From Mytilus trossulus (lineage: Eukaryota > Mollusca > Bivalvia > Mytilida > Mytilidae), in the NCBI RefSeq assembly GCF_036588685.1, contig NC_086384.1, positions 50,485,973-50,549,972 of the forward strand: DNA of 64,000 bases, given 5' to 3'. The position numbers and the translations under genes are program-made. Shown one piece after another: positions 13,081-23,935 of the stretch (positions within the stretch are counted from its first letter, which is position 1; each line of letters starts with the position of its first letter). The notes beneath the pieces were generated by a model. That model ran no database searches. It saw only the letters and a program-made list of their open reading frames with translations, and had not been told where the DNA came from.

Positions 13081-13510
13081 AAAACATTCACAGACCCATC
13101 CGAGGAAAATTCAAAACGGAAAGTTTGTAATTAAAATGCAAAATCAAAAGCTCTAACACATCAAACGTATGGATATCAATTGTTGTATTACTGACTTAGT
13201 ACAGACATGTTCTTAGTTGAAAAAAAGTGGATAAAACCTAGTTTTATAACTTGCTAAACATCTCATTTGTATGAAAGCTGCACAAAACACCATTATTTTG
13301 ACAAAGATTTGTGATTAAAATAAAGAGATATATGGGGTACATCAGTCAACATTGTGTTATAATCTTCATTACTGTGAGAACAAACAAATATGTCAACAAA
13401 AAACACAAAAACATGAAAAAGGCATAAAAACAAAGCACATCAGCAAAAATGACAAAAAAAGTTTACAAAATTTTACCATAGCAAAACGACATTGAATAAC
13501 ACAATGACGG
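13080..13510. repeat. Dispersed mussel-type repeat
   Basis: The stretch with AATCAAAAGCTCTAACACATC and a downstream AACCTAGTTTTATA matches the arrangement at 45840-46120. I associate this family with Mytilus DNA. The tail 13380-13460 is A-rich and simple. 13510-14470 holds nothing I can name. Confidence 0.5.
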
Positions 13511-14477
13511 GATGTATAAGTACCAAACTACGTTACAGTTAAAGTGATATTCACAAAGACAAAAAAGAGGTGATAACAATGTCAGTATCTTGAATGTATA
13601 ATTCGAAACCATCCTGTATTATTCAATACATTCGACATGTTGAAAACTCAGGAATTTGAAAGAAACAACAATGCAATGAAAAAACAGGAAAATCGACACA
13701 AACCCTTCCAAAACTTAGTTTACCTCAGAGTAAGTAGAACATATTACACGTGTGCCAATCGTTATGTCAATATTTTTTAGTAAAAGTTCGGGGATAAGCT
13801 CAGAGAGGATAAGTCTAATTAGCTGATATCACAATCAAAGAAAGAGAAGGGTTGTGAGAATGTTGTATTCGAGATTGTTCGTATGCATAATGTCTATTTC
13901 GTGGTTCTGTGAGAAAAGAAAACTTAAAGATGTAATGAAATTATATTTTTATATGAAATAAAATCAAACGGGTTAGTCAGTTTTAGAGTTGGGTCTTTTT
14001 GTAATAGTTGCTTTTGTTTCAATTAAAATCACAGTTAAAACATAGTATATGCAATGTTTTACATTTAATAAAACAGCAGTTGGTTATTAACTTAAGATTC
14101 ATGCTTAATGAATTCATGAATAAATACCAAAGAGATATAAATGAATTATTATTTTAATTGGCAAAATAAAGGCCTACATTAAATAGAAATATATTAATAC
14201 AAAACCCAGAATTTACTCTGTCGAAAAATGTCTGCCTTTTCTTCTTAAATCTCTAAACGCCAATGCAGGCGATAAATTGACGTCACAGACAATATTGGTC
14301 CGCTAGGCCACATGACACTTTTTCGAGAAACATAGTTTGATTTTCAGAAAATTGCAAACCTACATTATAAAGAAACTGTATAAAGATAGGTAACTCGAAT
14401 AACTGAAACGTCAGCTTCACAGAGTGAAAGCAATCTATCCCATTAGACATATTTCACATTATACATAAGATGTTCTA

Positions 14478-14955
14478 TGAAAACTAAAGTTAAATTGTTT
14501 ATTTTCCATCCACCTGTTGTAGGATTTAATATGAACTGTGTATTTCCGTAATATAAACGTTTATTTTTATTTGAATTACACGTAGTTTTAACATCTACGC
14601 AATACTTAGTAATTTGAATTTAAAAACCGAGGTATATTAAACATGGTAAAATTAAAAGCTAAGGTATAATAAAAAATTGTGTACACACAGGACCAATTAG
14701 AAAATCAATCTAGGGTGTGTTTCCTCAAATCATTTTATTTAACTACTAGTATTATATCACAATATATTGAAGATTTTATATATGAATTAAAGTTAAATTG
14801 TTTACCTGCCATCATATCAGCCTTTTATAGGATTTGTTATGAAACTTGTATTCGTAATACCAACTTTCGTTTTCATTAAGATTACACAAACTTATAACAA
14901 CTACGCAATAGTTTTTAATTTGCATTTAAAATCCCAGGTATATTAAACATGGTGA
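14478..14955 (+). repeat. Diverged tandem duplication, about 300-bp offset
   Basis: 14478-14648 and 14780-14955 align in order: AAAGTTAAATTGTTTA, a GGATTT-TATGAA segment, CTACGCAATA, then GGTATATTAAACATGGT. Copies are clearly diverged, so this is old. 14956-15568 shows nothing further. Confidence 0.65.
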
Positions 14956-15568
14956 CAGTAAACAATAACATAACATAAACAGTGTATATAAAGTGCGAAT
15001 CCAGCTAGATCATTTTCACTGTTATATGCGGGTATGTCTATTGTAGAATAAAGGATCATGGGAAAACTGTATTTGTTTACGGTTTGAAAATACCAAATTA
15101 ATTTATGTTAATGAAAGTTTTTACATCTTTCATTGTGATATGTCTATATTATGTACAAACAAAGCATTAAAGTTCAAATAAGTGTTGTAAAAGCAACACA
15201 ATATAGCATACCGATTATTGAAAGCGATCCATTTTAACTATAGATGCGATGAATTATCACTGTTAGTGCAGTCATTTCTGATGTGGAATTTTTGAAGATG
15301 CGAGGAATTTTTATCGTAGAATTGTGTGATAAATGCACTTGAAACAAATGAAAAACGTTGTTGATGACTTTAGAATTGATGATAAATATATTTTCAAATT
15401 GAAATACAAACTCCTCATTCATTCTTTTTCAAATATATAGCTTTTCAAACTTGTAACAACAAACGCTTCTCAAAATGTCATATTATATTCTTCAAATAAC
15501 GTTTTTTCTTGATTTTAATAAAAAATTTGAAAGATATTTCTGTATTGTTTTTTAAGTCAAAGATTAAT

Positions 15569-15749
15569 ATGGCGGAGTTTAAGTGCAGTCTGTGTAAAAT
15601 AGAGTACATTTGAAGATGTTATCTTCCACGCAATACATACACTTGCAGACAGAGAAATATGCATCTTGAAACGCAATGGTGACAGAAAAGCTTATCAAAG
15701 ATTAACTTTCCAAATTTTACCCTCAACTGCACCAATTTCCATATTCTGA
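15569..15749 (+). pseudogene. Fragment of a C2H2-like zinc-finger reading frame, frameshifted
   Basis: ATG at 15569 opens MAEFKCSLCKIEYI and stops at a TGA. Shifting frame at about 15608 continues in a coherent stretch with FEDVIFHAIH and then ILKRNGDRKAYQ to a TGA at 15747-15749. Together they would give a Cys-x2-Cys followed by His-x2-His spacing. No downstream exon was found. It may be a pseudogene fragment or the first exon of something lost; family unknown. Confidence 0.35.
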
Positions 15750-15959
15750 AAAAGACAGTTTTTGATAGAATAAATGTTTTAGACTCGATTGTTGCTTGCA
15801 TGATTTTTACTGTATAAGGTGAAACGGTATGCAACATAAATTGTCCGCAGTCATTAAAACATGAAATGTAAGGTGTGTTGGCGGACTTTTTTGTTTTCAT
15901 TGTACGTGACGTAGAGCACCCTTGATACAAACAAAATGGTCCGTAATGCACAGCTCGAT

Positions 15960-16250
15960 ACCAGAAGAGGTTTAAGGGGGGACAGGGGGTTGGCCCTTTT
16001 CTGGGAAAACATTTGGTTACTTTTATATGGAATCTCTGGAGCGGGCTCCCTCTTAGGCAGTCATTGGGCCCTACTTATGAAAATTCTAGATCCGCGAGTG
16101 GATATGCAGTTCTCATTTTTTGAAATTTTCCGTGTCCCGCTATTCTTTATTTTTCGTTTTCACGACACAATCATTTGACTTTCACGTGTCACGCTTACAA
16201 AAAATCGACAATTCAGCGTCACGCTTAGACCCCAACGCGACCCACTATTC
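15960..16250 (+). repeat. Composite dispersed repeat: G-rich unit plus MITE family M copy 1
   Basis: 15960-16100 is a G-rich repeat ending near a GATCCGCG motif. 16100-16250 matches the 27675-27905 MITE over TTTGACTTTCACGTGTCACG and GCGTCACGCTTAGACCCCAA. Its left inverted end is degraded. Confidence 0.6.
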
Positions 16251-16329
16251 TACTCTTTTCTGACTCATATTAAGCCCATTATAAATAAATTAAAAAAGTG
16301 TGTTTTTATCCCTTTTTGTCCCGTCTCGT

Positions 16330-16545
16330 TTCGGTTTGAGCCATAGATAGATAAAATGTCATATGTGACAATGAGACAACTCTCCATCCGAGTCACAATT
16401 TATAATAGTTTACCGTTATACGTCAAAATACGGTCTTCAACATGGAGTCTTGGCTGACACCGAACAGCAATTTATAGAGGGCCCCAGTGTAAAACCTTTA
16501 AAACGGGAAAAACCAACGGTTCAATCTATATCAAGATGTACGTAA
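16330..16545 (-). repeat. Dispersed repeat family B, copy 1
   Basis: Contains GAGACAACTCTCCATCCGAG, then ACATGGAGTCTTGGCTGACA. The same segments occur reverse-complemented at 27180-27410. Neither copy has coding capacity. Confidence 0.65.
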
Positions 16546-17590
16546 TTAGTGGTGAAATGTCATGGAAATGGATAAAAAACAAGGATATTGAAATGGATAA
16601 AAAAACAAGGATAAAGATCCCTATACGATTTATAAGAAATTAAATGGAATACATTTGAAATAAATATTATTTCTATTGAATTTATTTAGAGTGTTTTAAA
16701 CCCAAACTTTCCTCCGTAAGTTAAATTTTATCACATCCGTCTCTTAGTTTTATTATCTATTGTTTGAGCAAGTCGGCTAAATTAAGGCTTTACAGCTAAT
16801 TTCCTAACTATGGTTTACTTGCTTACTTTGTTTGTATAATTGTTTATACAAACTTTGTAAATAAGATTGACATCTTTAGAGAATATGTATCGGCATAGTT
16901 TAACCTGTATTTATATAATTATTATATTTGAATTAAATTGGGTGTTATCATAATGATTGTAAAATAAAAAAATAAAAAAAGCAAGCACGCTAACTAAAGT
17001 CTTGCTTTACATGCTTAAAAAAATACGCTGCAATAGATAAAAAAAAATCATACAGTGAAAATGCTCCGCATATACAATACTAATGACTCGCTCTACAGTG
17101 AAAATGAAAGAATAGTATAATTATTCGAAAGTAAACATGACTCGCATAAAGAAAGCATCATAGTGGAATTCAGTTCAATATGAAGAAACTGAATGACAAA
17201 ACCTACGTTATACAACTGTAATAATTGTGTTGAAGTGAATATTTTTTCTGCAACAACATCTTACCTGTTAGTTATAAAACACCTGCACGATCTGTTCGTG
17301 AAATGTCCTAAATATTCACCTATTTTAGTATATATTTCACAGCTTATTGGCTTTAGGCGCGAAAACACCCGTTCGCATCTCTTACTTTGTTTTATTAGTA
17401 TTATGTGTTTCTTAACATATACATTTTAACTTATTTTCTTCATTTTCTTAAAAAATAAAAAAAAAGTCGTCTGTTTATTTATTATTCTACACCAGACATT
17501 TGTGGCATATACAGTGAACATGATATTTTAGGATCCGCACTTTACATACACTGATAAACAAATGTATACATACGGGGTGCATTACGTTGT
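16546..17590. other. No gene
   Basis: A short direct duplication of GAAATGGATAAAAAACAAGG lies at about 16563-16612. The rest is AT-rich DNA without recognised features. Confidence 0.4.
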
Positions 17591-17610
17591 AAATACTATA
17601 GTATTAATGT

Positions 17611-17768
17611 ATGGACTTTTTCATATTGGCCCTGTAACATGCCCGAGGTGTTAATAATGGCCAAGGATGGTTGTAATGGCCCTGAGGCAACGCCGAGGGC
17701 CATTACAACTGTCCGAGGCCATTATTAATAGCAAGGGCATGTTACAGGGCCAATATGAAAAAGTCCAT
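17611..17768. mobile_element. Compact foldback MITE (158 bp)
   Basis: Arms 17611-17688 and 17691-17768 are complementary over almost their whole length. The outer 34 bases are perfect (ATGGACTTTTTCATATTGGC at the left edge). Only two or three bases lie between the arms, so the sequence would form a near-continuous hairpin. Confidence 0.85.
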
Positions 17769-17775
17769 ATATTGA

Positions 17776-19385
17776 TACTTTTACTAACCAACTGTAAAGG
17801 CACCTTCATTCAAGAACAGTCTTCGAGTCTCGGATCCAAAATTATACAGCTATCCACAAACTACAACAGGACCAATACAGAAAAGCCAGTTTCATTTAAT
17901 GGTTTTAATTCTTCGATTAAACAAAGAGTAATAAAATTACCGTGAAGAAGATACAGGAATTTCATAGCTGAACTTCAACTTGTCTTTTTGCATTCAATTT
18001 CGCATGGAATTTTGGTCAACATAGTGACTGTCAGATGTTATTTCTGATTTCTCATCCAAGTACTTAATTTTATGCTATTAAAATTCATTTCATCTAGCAC
18101 AAAAAAGTAGCTGGGAAGAATAAATCAGACAGTTTAACTATTCTTAAGTCTGCATTCTGAGGATTGAACAACGAAAATGAAACAGTGGTAATAATCGAAA
18201 AAGGCTGTGAAATATTTCCGTTTCAAGTCGATACAAAACAATGTCAATGAACATCATTTAAACTTGTTTTTATGATATTAAGTTTTAAAAAAATATAATG
18301 TCACACTTATTTAAAGAAATAAACGACATTTTGATTTAATCGATGTCCCGTTTCATCTGTTCATAATGCATGACTCTGATTTAGTATTGCACGGGTGTGA
18401 TTTCGTAATGCATGACTGAGATTTCGTAATGACTTGCTGTAGCAATTTCTCCGTTCATAATGACCAGAAGTCGAAATTTTCCTTTTATAAAGCATGGGCA
18501 TTTCTATACATATTGTAGTAAGTTGGTTATTAAATCTAGTTTATTGTTTTTTTTTCATATTCTTATTTGATATTTGAGTTATTTAATATTTTCTAGCATA
18601 GAGAGCAGTTCATAAAAAATCATAGTTCAATAAAGATTTCAATGCATCAACACCCACATAAAAATAAAAATATATGAGATTAACATTTGCCTTTAATTAA
18701 TTCTAGCTATGTTCCTTATAGATAATTTAGCAATTTCAAAATAAATAAAAAATTCGGAATCTGATATTTTTAGAACAAAAAGTTAAAATAAATGCAAATT
18801 AATTTAAAAAAAAACAATAGCATTTTGCTTTGTTAATTTTATTTTTCAAAATATGCAATCTTGCCAACACCTGAGATTTTGTTTTAAATGGTGTGCCAGC
18901 TGGTGTTCAGTTTTGTCCATTTTGTTACTTTTTTTAACTGATAGCAAAAGTGATTAGAGAAAAGAAAATCTGCAATGAAAAGTGAGGCTCACACTTGCAT
19001 GGCAATGTTTATTTGAAATCACATTCACATTTATCATTTATGTATATTACCTCAAAATAATCTGCAGATAGTCTGTACGTACAGAAAAGCATCATATTTC
19101 TTATTTTTCAAACGCTTGTAAAAAAATGTGGAGACAGAAGCAGCGAAAATTTACTATTATTTCCCTTTTCAATGATATTGACTGGACACTTGGTTAATAC
19201 ATCAGTTATGTTGATTGTTAAAATTATTTTACACATTTTGGGTGGTAACAGACACGAACAAAGGCAGTAACAGGGAGGACAAGGTGGTTACAGTAGAGAC
19301 AAAACATAATTTAGGTCACAAAAATCAATAACAAAAAACACGATTTTTAAATTCTTAAATAGGTACTAGTATACAATAAAGACAA
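17776..19385. other. No gene
   Basis: Short repeated text around 18360-18440 (TAATGCATGACT twice). Otherwise nothing recognised. Confidence 0.4.
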
Positions 19386-19389
19386 CAGT

Positions 19390-19565
19390 AGTATACCGCT
19401 GTTCAAAACTCATAAACCCATGGCAAAAAAGCAAAATCGGGGTTACAAACTAAAACCGAGGGAAACGCATTAAATATAGGAGGAGAACAAATGAGGGATA
19501 TAAGTATTTAAACATTATACACAAACCATTTATACGTGTATCATCCCTGTTCGGGTCCAACATAC
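19390..19565 (+). repeat. Dispersed repeat family S, copy 1
   Basis: Starts with ACAGTAGTATACCGCTGTTC and continues with GGTTACAAACTAAAACCGAG and AGGAGGAGAAC. The same order occurs at 41765-42010 and 44130-44400, and inverted at 41625-41685. Possibly SINE-like; no tRNA-like head was identified. Confidence 0.6.
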
Positions 19566-19619
19566 AAAAGAAAACAAAAACAAATGAAAAAAGCTATGTA
19601 TGAAGTAAGATTGGGTTGC

Positions 19620-20060
19620 CGCAAGTCGTAATCATCAGTATACATAAGATGACATGCCTTTTTGTGAACTGCCGCTTATAAGATCGTAACTACAATTCCC
19701 GTTTCCTTTCATGAATGTATCATACCGAATTAGACTATTTACCGGACTTGTTATTAGATAAGCAACACGACGTGAGCCACACGTGGAGCAGGATCTGCCT
19801 ACCTTTCCGGAGCACCTGAGATTATCCCTAGTTTTTGGTGGGGGTCGTGATGTTTATTCTTTAGTTTTCTATGTTGTGTCATGTGTACTATATTTTTTTT
19901 GTTTGTCCTTTTCATTTTACGCCATGCGTTGTCATTTAACTTTCGATTTATGAGTTCGACTGTTCCTTTGGTATTTTTCGTTCCTCTTTCACAACAAAGA
20001 AGAAAACAAAAACACAGACCGAATGAGGTGTCAATGCAGTTAATCATTTTATATGATATG
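19620..20060 (+). mobile_element. 3' fragment of the YIDD reverse-transcriptase element
   Basis: GACTATTTACCGG, then CAACACGACG, GGAGCAGGATCTGC and TTCCGGAGCACCTGAGAT appear in the order of the element's 3' region. Related pieces are at 21455-21760, 35730-36045, 40850-41065 and 53560-53700. No reverse-transcriptase coding remains here. Confidence 0.6.
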
Positions 20061-20164
20061 CAGCGTTTTGTTAGTCTTGTATGCTTTTTAATTTTAGTTC
20101 ATTTACTAGTATATGTTTTTAAGTATAATATGACGCCTTTTTTCACTGAACTAGTACATCTTTT

Positions 20165-20320
20165 TAACTAGGGGTCAGTTGAAGCCTGGCTCCATGTACG
20201 GTTGTTGGATTTTCATGCTGTTTTGAAGACCTTTTGGTGGCGACGGCTGTTTTCATCTCTTTGTTCGGGTTGTTGTGTCTTTTTTACATATTTCTCATTT
20301 CCGTTCTGAATGATACTTTT
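20165..20320 (+). repeat. Dispersed repeat, TTGAAGACC / GGGTTGTTGTGTC family
   Basis: TTTCATGCTGTTTTGAAGAC followed by GGCTGTTTTCATCTCTTTG and CGGGTTGTTGTGTC. The complement of its distal part recurs at 12110-12205. 20325-20745 holds nothing recognised. Confidence 0.5.
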
Positions 20321-20744
20321 ATATTTCACTTAATCATCACAGGATTAGGGTAAATGAGGCCCTATATTTGGTCCACAAATCAAACAGTGCAATTTCATAT
20401 CTGATGTTTCTTACTTTAGGACAAACATGTGCAAGACAGACATTGTCGTTTAATCAACGCAACAACAATTCGACATTCAATTATCTATCACGGTCCATTT
20501 TCTTCTTAAAAATATTGGCACCCCCTTCGATTAAAAAGTTTATTACTAAAAAACAAATCGTATATAAGGTCAGATACGCATCTAAACAAATTTAACTGTG
20601 GTCCATTATCAAACACTTAAAATGAAGAAAGGGTTAACGTAATAATGATTATTTTTAAGTATTAGAAATATACGTTTTACGTGTTTTTGAACCAATAATT
20701 TTATCCTAAAGGAACATTACTATCGATTTAAAGACAGTAGTATA

Positions 20745-21250
20745 CAATTTTTATTTTTTTATTTTATTGGCACAAACACAATTACAATAATTGGCAAAAA
20801 CACAACTACAATAATTGGCAAAGGCCCATATTACAGTGCATTACAACAATGAATACAGCATACATTTACTTGTATTTAAATATGTTATAATTAAGAAGCT
20901 AAAATCTCGTTTCTATACATCAGACATTTATATATATAAGAACTAGTCACTTTTAGGACTTTTAAAGAATTACTATTAATACAACTATTAATATTTAGCT
21001 GATTTTCACTACAACATGTAGGAAGTATATTTAATATCTTATTTTTAAAGTTAAATCTATAGTTTGAAAAAAATTCACATTTCAGTAAAAAGTGATTTTC
21101 ATCTTCTACCTCACCTGATTTACATACATTACAAACTCGTTCGTCGGTGGCTAAACCTAAATATCGCCCCTTTTCAATAGCAAGATTGTGTGCACTCTAT
21201 CTAATTTTAAACAGAGATGACCTTTCTTATCTATTACACAGAACATCAAC
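20745..21250 (-). pseudogene. LINE 3' fragment with zinc-knuckle C-terminus
   Basis: Reading the minus strand from 21182 gives AIEKGRYLGLATDERV, then Cys-x2-Cys, then VEDENHFLLKC. This is the Cys-Cys-His-Cys knuckle usual at the C-terminus of many non-LTR ORF2 proteins. The 3' side ends with two copies of a 23-bp text (GGCAAAAACACAACTACAAT type) near 20769-20820, a tail repeat. Upstream reverse transcriptase is missing. It is related in layout to the longer LINE at 36047-37872. Confidence 0.7.
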
Positions 21251-21454
21251 ATAAGAACTACGCTGCTTTGAATTATGAAATTGTTGGTAAAATTTTAGTT
21301 TTGATGAATCATGAATTTTTGAGGTTTGAAAATCCTAGATTGTTAAAAATAGAATAAAGTTTCTTTGTCCAGGGGTTATTTTTTTCAGTTGCCAGAAAAA
21401 CTTTGATACATGTGTGAAAGAAGACCAAAAGATTCCAGAATGACATTTAAACTA

Positions 21455-21760
21455 GATAGAAAATAAACTGACAACGCCAGGACTAAAAAAAGAATATATA
21501 CAAACACATAATAGTACACAAGACACAACATAGAAAACTATTTACTAAGCAAAATAAACACCCTTGCAAATTTAGGATAGTCTCATGTGCACTGGGTAGG
21601 TAAGCAGATCCTACACATATGGCTACCGTCGTGTAGCATGGTTATGTTATTACAAACCCTGTAAATACTCTAATTCGGTAGTCACATTCGCGATAATGAA
21701 CGGAATTGCTGTTTCGACATAAGAACATATCCGAAATCATCTGTGAAAATCTGTGTATCT
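21455..21760 (-). mobile_element. 3' fragment of the YIDD reverse-transcriptase element, reverse orientation
   Basis: Contains AACTGACAACGCCAGGACTA, GTACACAAGACACAACATAG, then AAGCAGATCCTACACATATG and CTAATTCGGTAGTCACATTC. This is the complement of the order seen at 19620-20060. Confidence 0.55.
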
Positions 21761-21761
21761 A

Positions 21762-22398
21762 CTCTCATTAATCATCATACACATGTTAACTTGATCATGC
21801 CCTCTTAGCAATCATCATTCACATGTTTGCTTGATCATGCCCTCTCATCAATCATCATATACATGGCAACTTGATCATGCCCTCTCATCAATTATCATAA
21901 ACATGCTTACTTGATCATGCCCTCTCATTAATCATCATACACATGTTTACTTGATCGTGCCCTCTCATCAATCATCAGACACATGTTTACTTGATCTTGC
22001 TCTCTTATTGATCATCATACACATGTGTACTTGATCTTGCCCTCTCATTAATCATCATACACATGTTTACCTGATCGTGCCCTCTCATCAATCATCAGAC
22101 ACATGTTTACTTGATCTTGCTCTCTTATTGATCATCATACACATGTGTACTTGATCTTGCCCTCTCATTAATCATCATACACATGTTTACTTGATCGTGC
22201 CCTTTTATCAATCATCATACATATGTTTACTTGATCGTGCCCTTTCATCAATCATCAGACACATGTTTACTTGATCTTGCCCTCTCATTATTCATCATAC
22301 ACATGTTAACTTGATCATGCCCTCTTATAAATCATCATACACATGTTTACTTGATCATGCCGTCTCATTAATCATCATACACATATTTACTTGATCAT
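21762..22398 (+). repeat. 40-bp minisatellite, about 16 copies, with 120-bp higher-order unit
   Basis: The unit is ATCATCATACACATGTTTAC followed by TTGATCATGCCCTCTCATTA. Units differ at a few sites. 21961-22080 and 22081-22200 are identical except for one base, showing that a block of three variant units was amplified as one. Confidence 0.95.
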
Positions 22399-22400
22399 GG

Positions 22401-22893
22401 TCCTCAATGCTCCTCAACTTTGTATTTGTTTTTGCTTTTTAACTATTTTGATCTGAGCGTCACTGATGAGTCTTATGTAGACGAAACGCGCGTCTGGCGT
22501 ATAAAATTATAATCCTGGTACTTTTGATAACTATTTACACCACTGTGTCGATGCCACTGCTGGTGGACGTTTCGTCCCCGAGGGTATCACCAACCTAGTA
22601 GTCAGCACTTCGGTGTTGACATGAATATCAATTATATGGTCATTTTTATAAATTTTCTGTTTACAAAACTTTGAATTTTTCGAAAAACTAAGGATTTTCT
22701 TACCCCAGGAGTAGATTACCTTAGCCGTATTTGGCACAACCTTTTTGGAATTGTTGGTCCTCAATGCTCCTCAACTTTGTATTTGTTTTGGCTTTTTAAC
22801 TATTTTGATCTGAGCGTCACTGATGAGTCTTATGTAGACGAAACGCGCGTCTGGCGTATAAAATTATAATCCTGGTACTTTTGATAACTATTT
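22401..22893 (+). repeat. Mussel-type 357-bp-period repeat, one full unit plus a partial second
   Basis: 22401-22534 recurs almost unchanged at 22758-22893, an offset of 357 bp. It includes CACTGATGAGTCTTATGTAG and ACGAAACGCGCGTCTGGCGT. The spacer 22535-22757 has GGTGGACGTTTCGTCCCCGA. Diverged relatives occur in reverse at 28195-28430, 29115-29585 and 44545-44760. The minisatellite directly abuts its left edge. Confidence 0.85.
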
Positions 22894-23935
22894 CCACTTG
22901 ATTGACTGATTTGTTGTTGATAAACTTACATAAATGCCCGATTTCTGAAGGGGAACGCAAACTGCTGCAGTTCCTAGTTTAATCTACGTAAACACAATAA
23001 ACAGTTAGAAAATAGAAATGACAATCGCAAACAAAACATGTCACACATTCGTTATCATATGTGGTGTATAGGTCATTCAAAGAAAACGATTTTTAATTTG
23101 AACTGGAGTTCTATATCATGACCTGCGCAATAAAACATTAATATATATACATATGTTCACTTTTACTCATACAAAGATCAGACCACGATGTGTTCATTAA
23201 TATGACTATCAGTCTCAAGTCTATATACTAAATTGTTCTTTTCAATATATTAAAAAAATTATAATGTGTGTATACTGTTTTATATGAATTATTCTATTTG
23301 CGGATTACCAAACATGTTTTACTTATAAGGTATGTATTACAAAATGAGTGTTATCAAATTTATTCACAACATCTGCATGCAGTTATACAACTCATTCGTT
23401 CCGTTTTGTTCAATATGTTATTACATAAAATTCAATTATTAATATATTGTAAAAACATGTACGTCCTGTTGGATAGTTTCATCGGCTAATCAAAATAATT
23501 ATATGCGATCAATATTATTTTTTCAATTTAATTTTGAGACGACCCCTCATTTCTCAACGGTTCTTTTTGTTCTCAACTGTAGGTGTAGACCATTGTTGAA
23601 AAGGTTAGATAAAAGTTATTTGTCGTTTTCTTATCAAGGCCGGTATCGACAGGAAGTATTACATATTTGTTTTTCGTAGGCTTAAATTTTGTGAACTGTT
23701 AATAAGTAGCTTGGGAAATTGTAATTGTTATCTTTGTCAAATTTCTTTTCAATGTGTTCATATGTTCTACGACAATTGTTTAAATGTAAACTTCCTCAAT
23801 AAGAAACTTGAATTATATGAAAAAATGCATATGTTACTATTTGTTGTGTAATGTTTTGCATGACTCGTTATATTTGGTTTAAATACAACTTTAAACTTTT
23901 GAAATAACATTATTATTTTTATATTCTTTTGCAAA
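22894..23935. other. No gene; upstream flank of the TLR pseudogene
   Basis: AT-rich. No promoter element can be called with confidence. Confidence 0.4.

Noticed and set aside
19799-20171. Open frames of 82 and 96 codons on opposite strands
   Set aside because: They lie in the 3' untranslated region of the YIDD element fragment.
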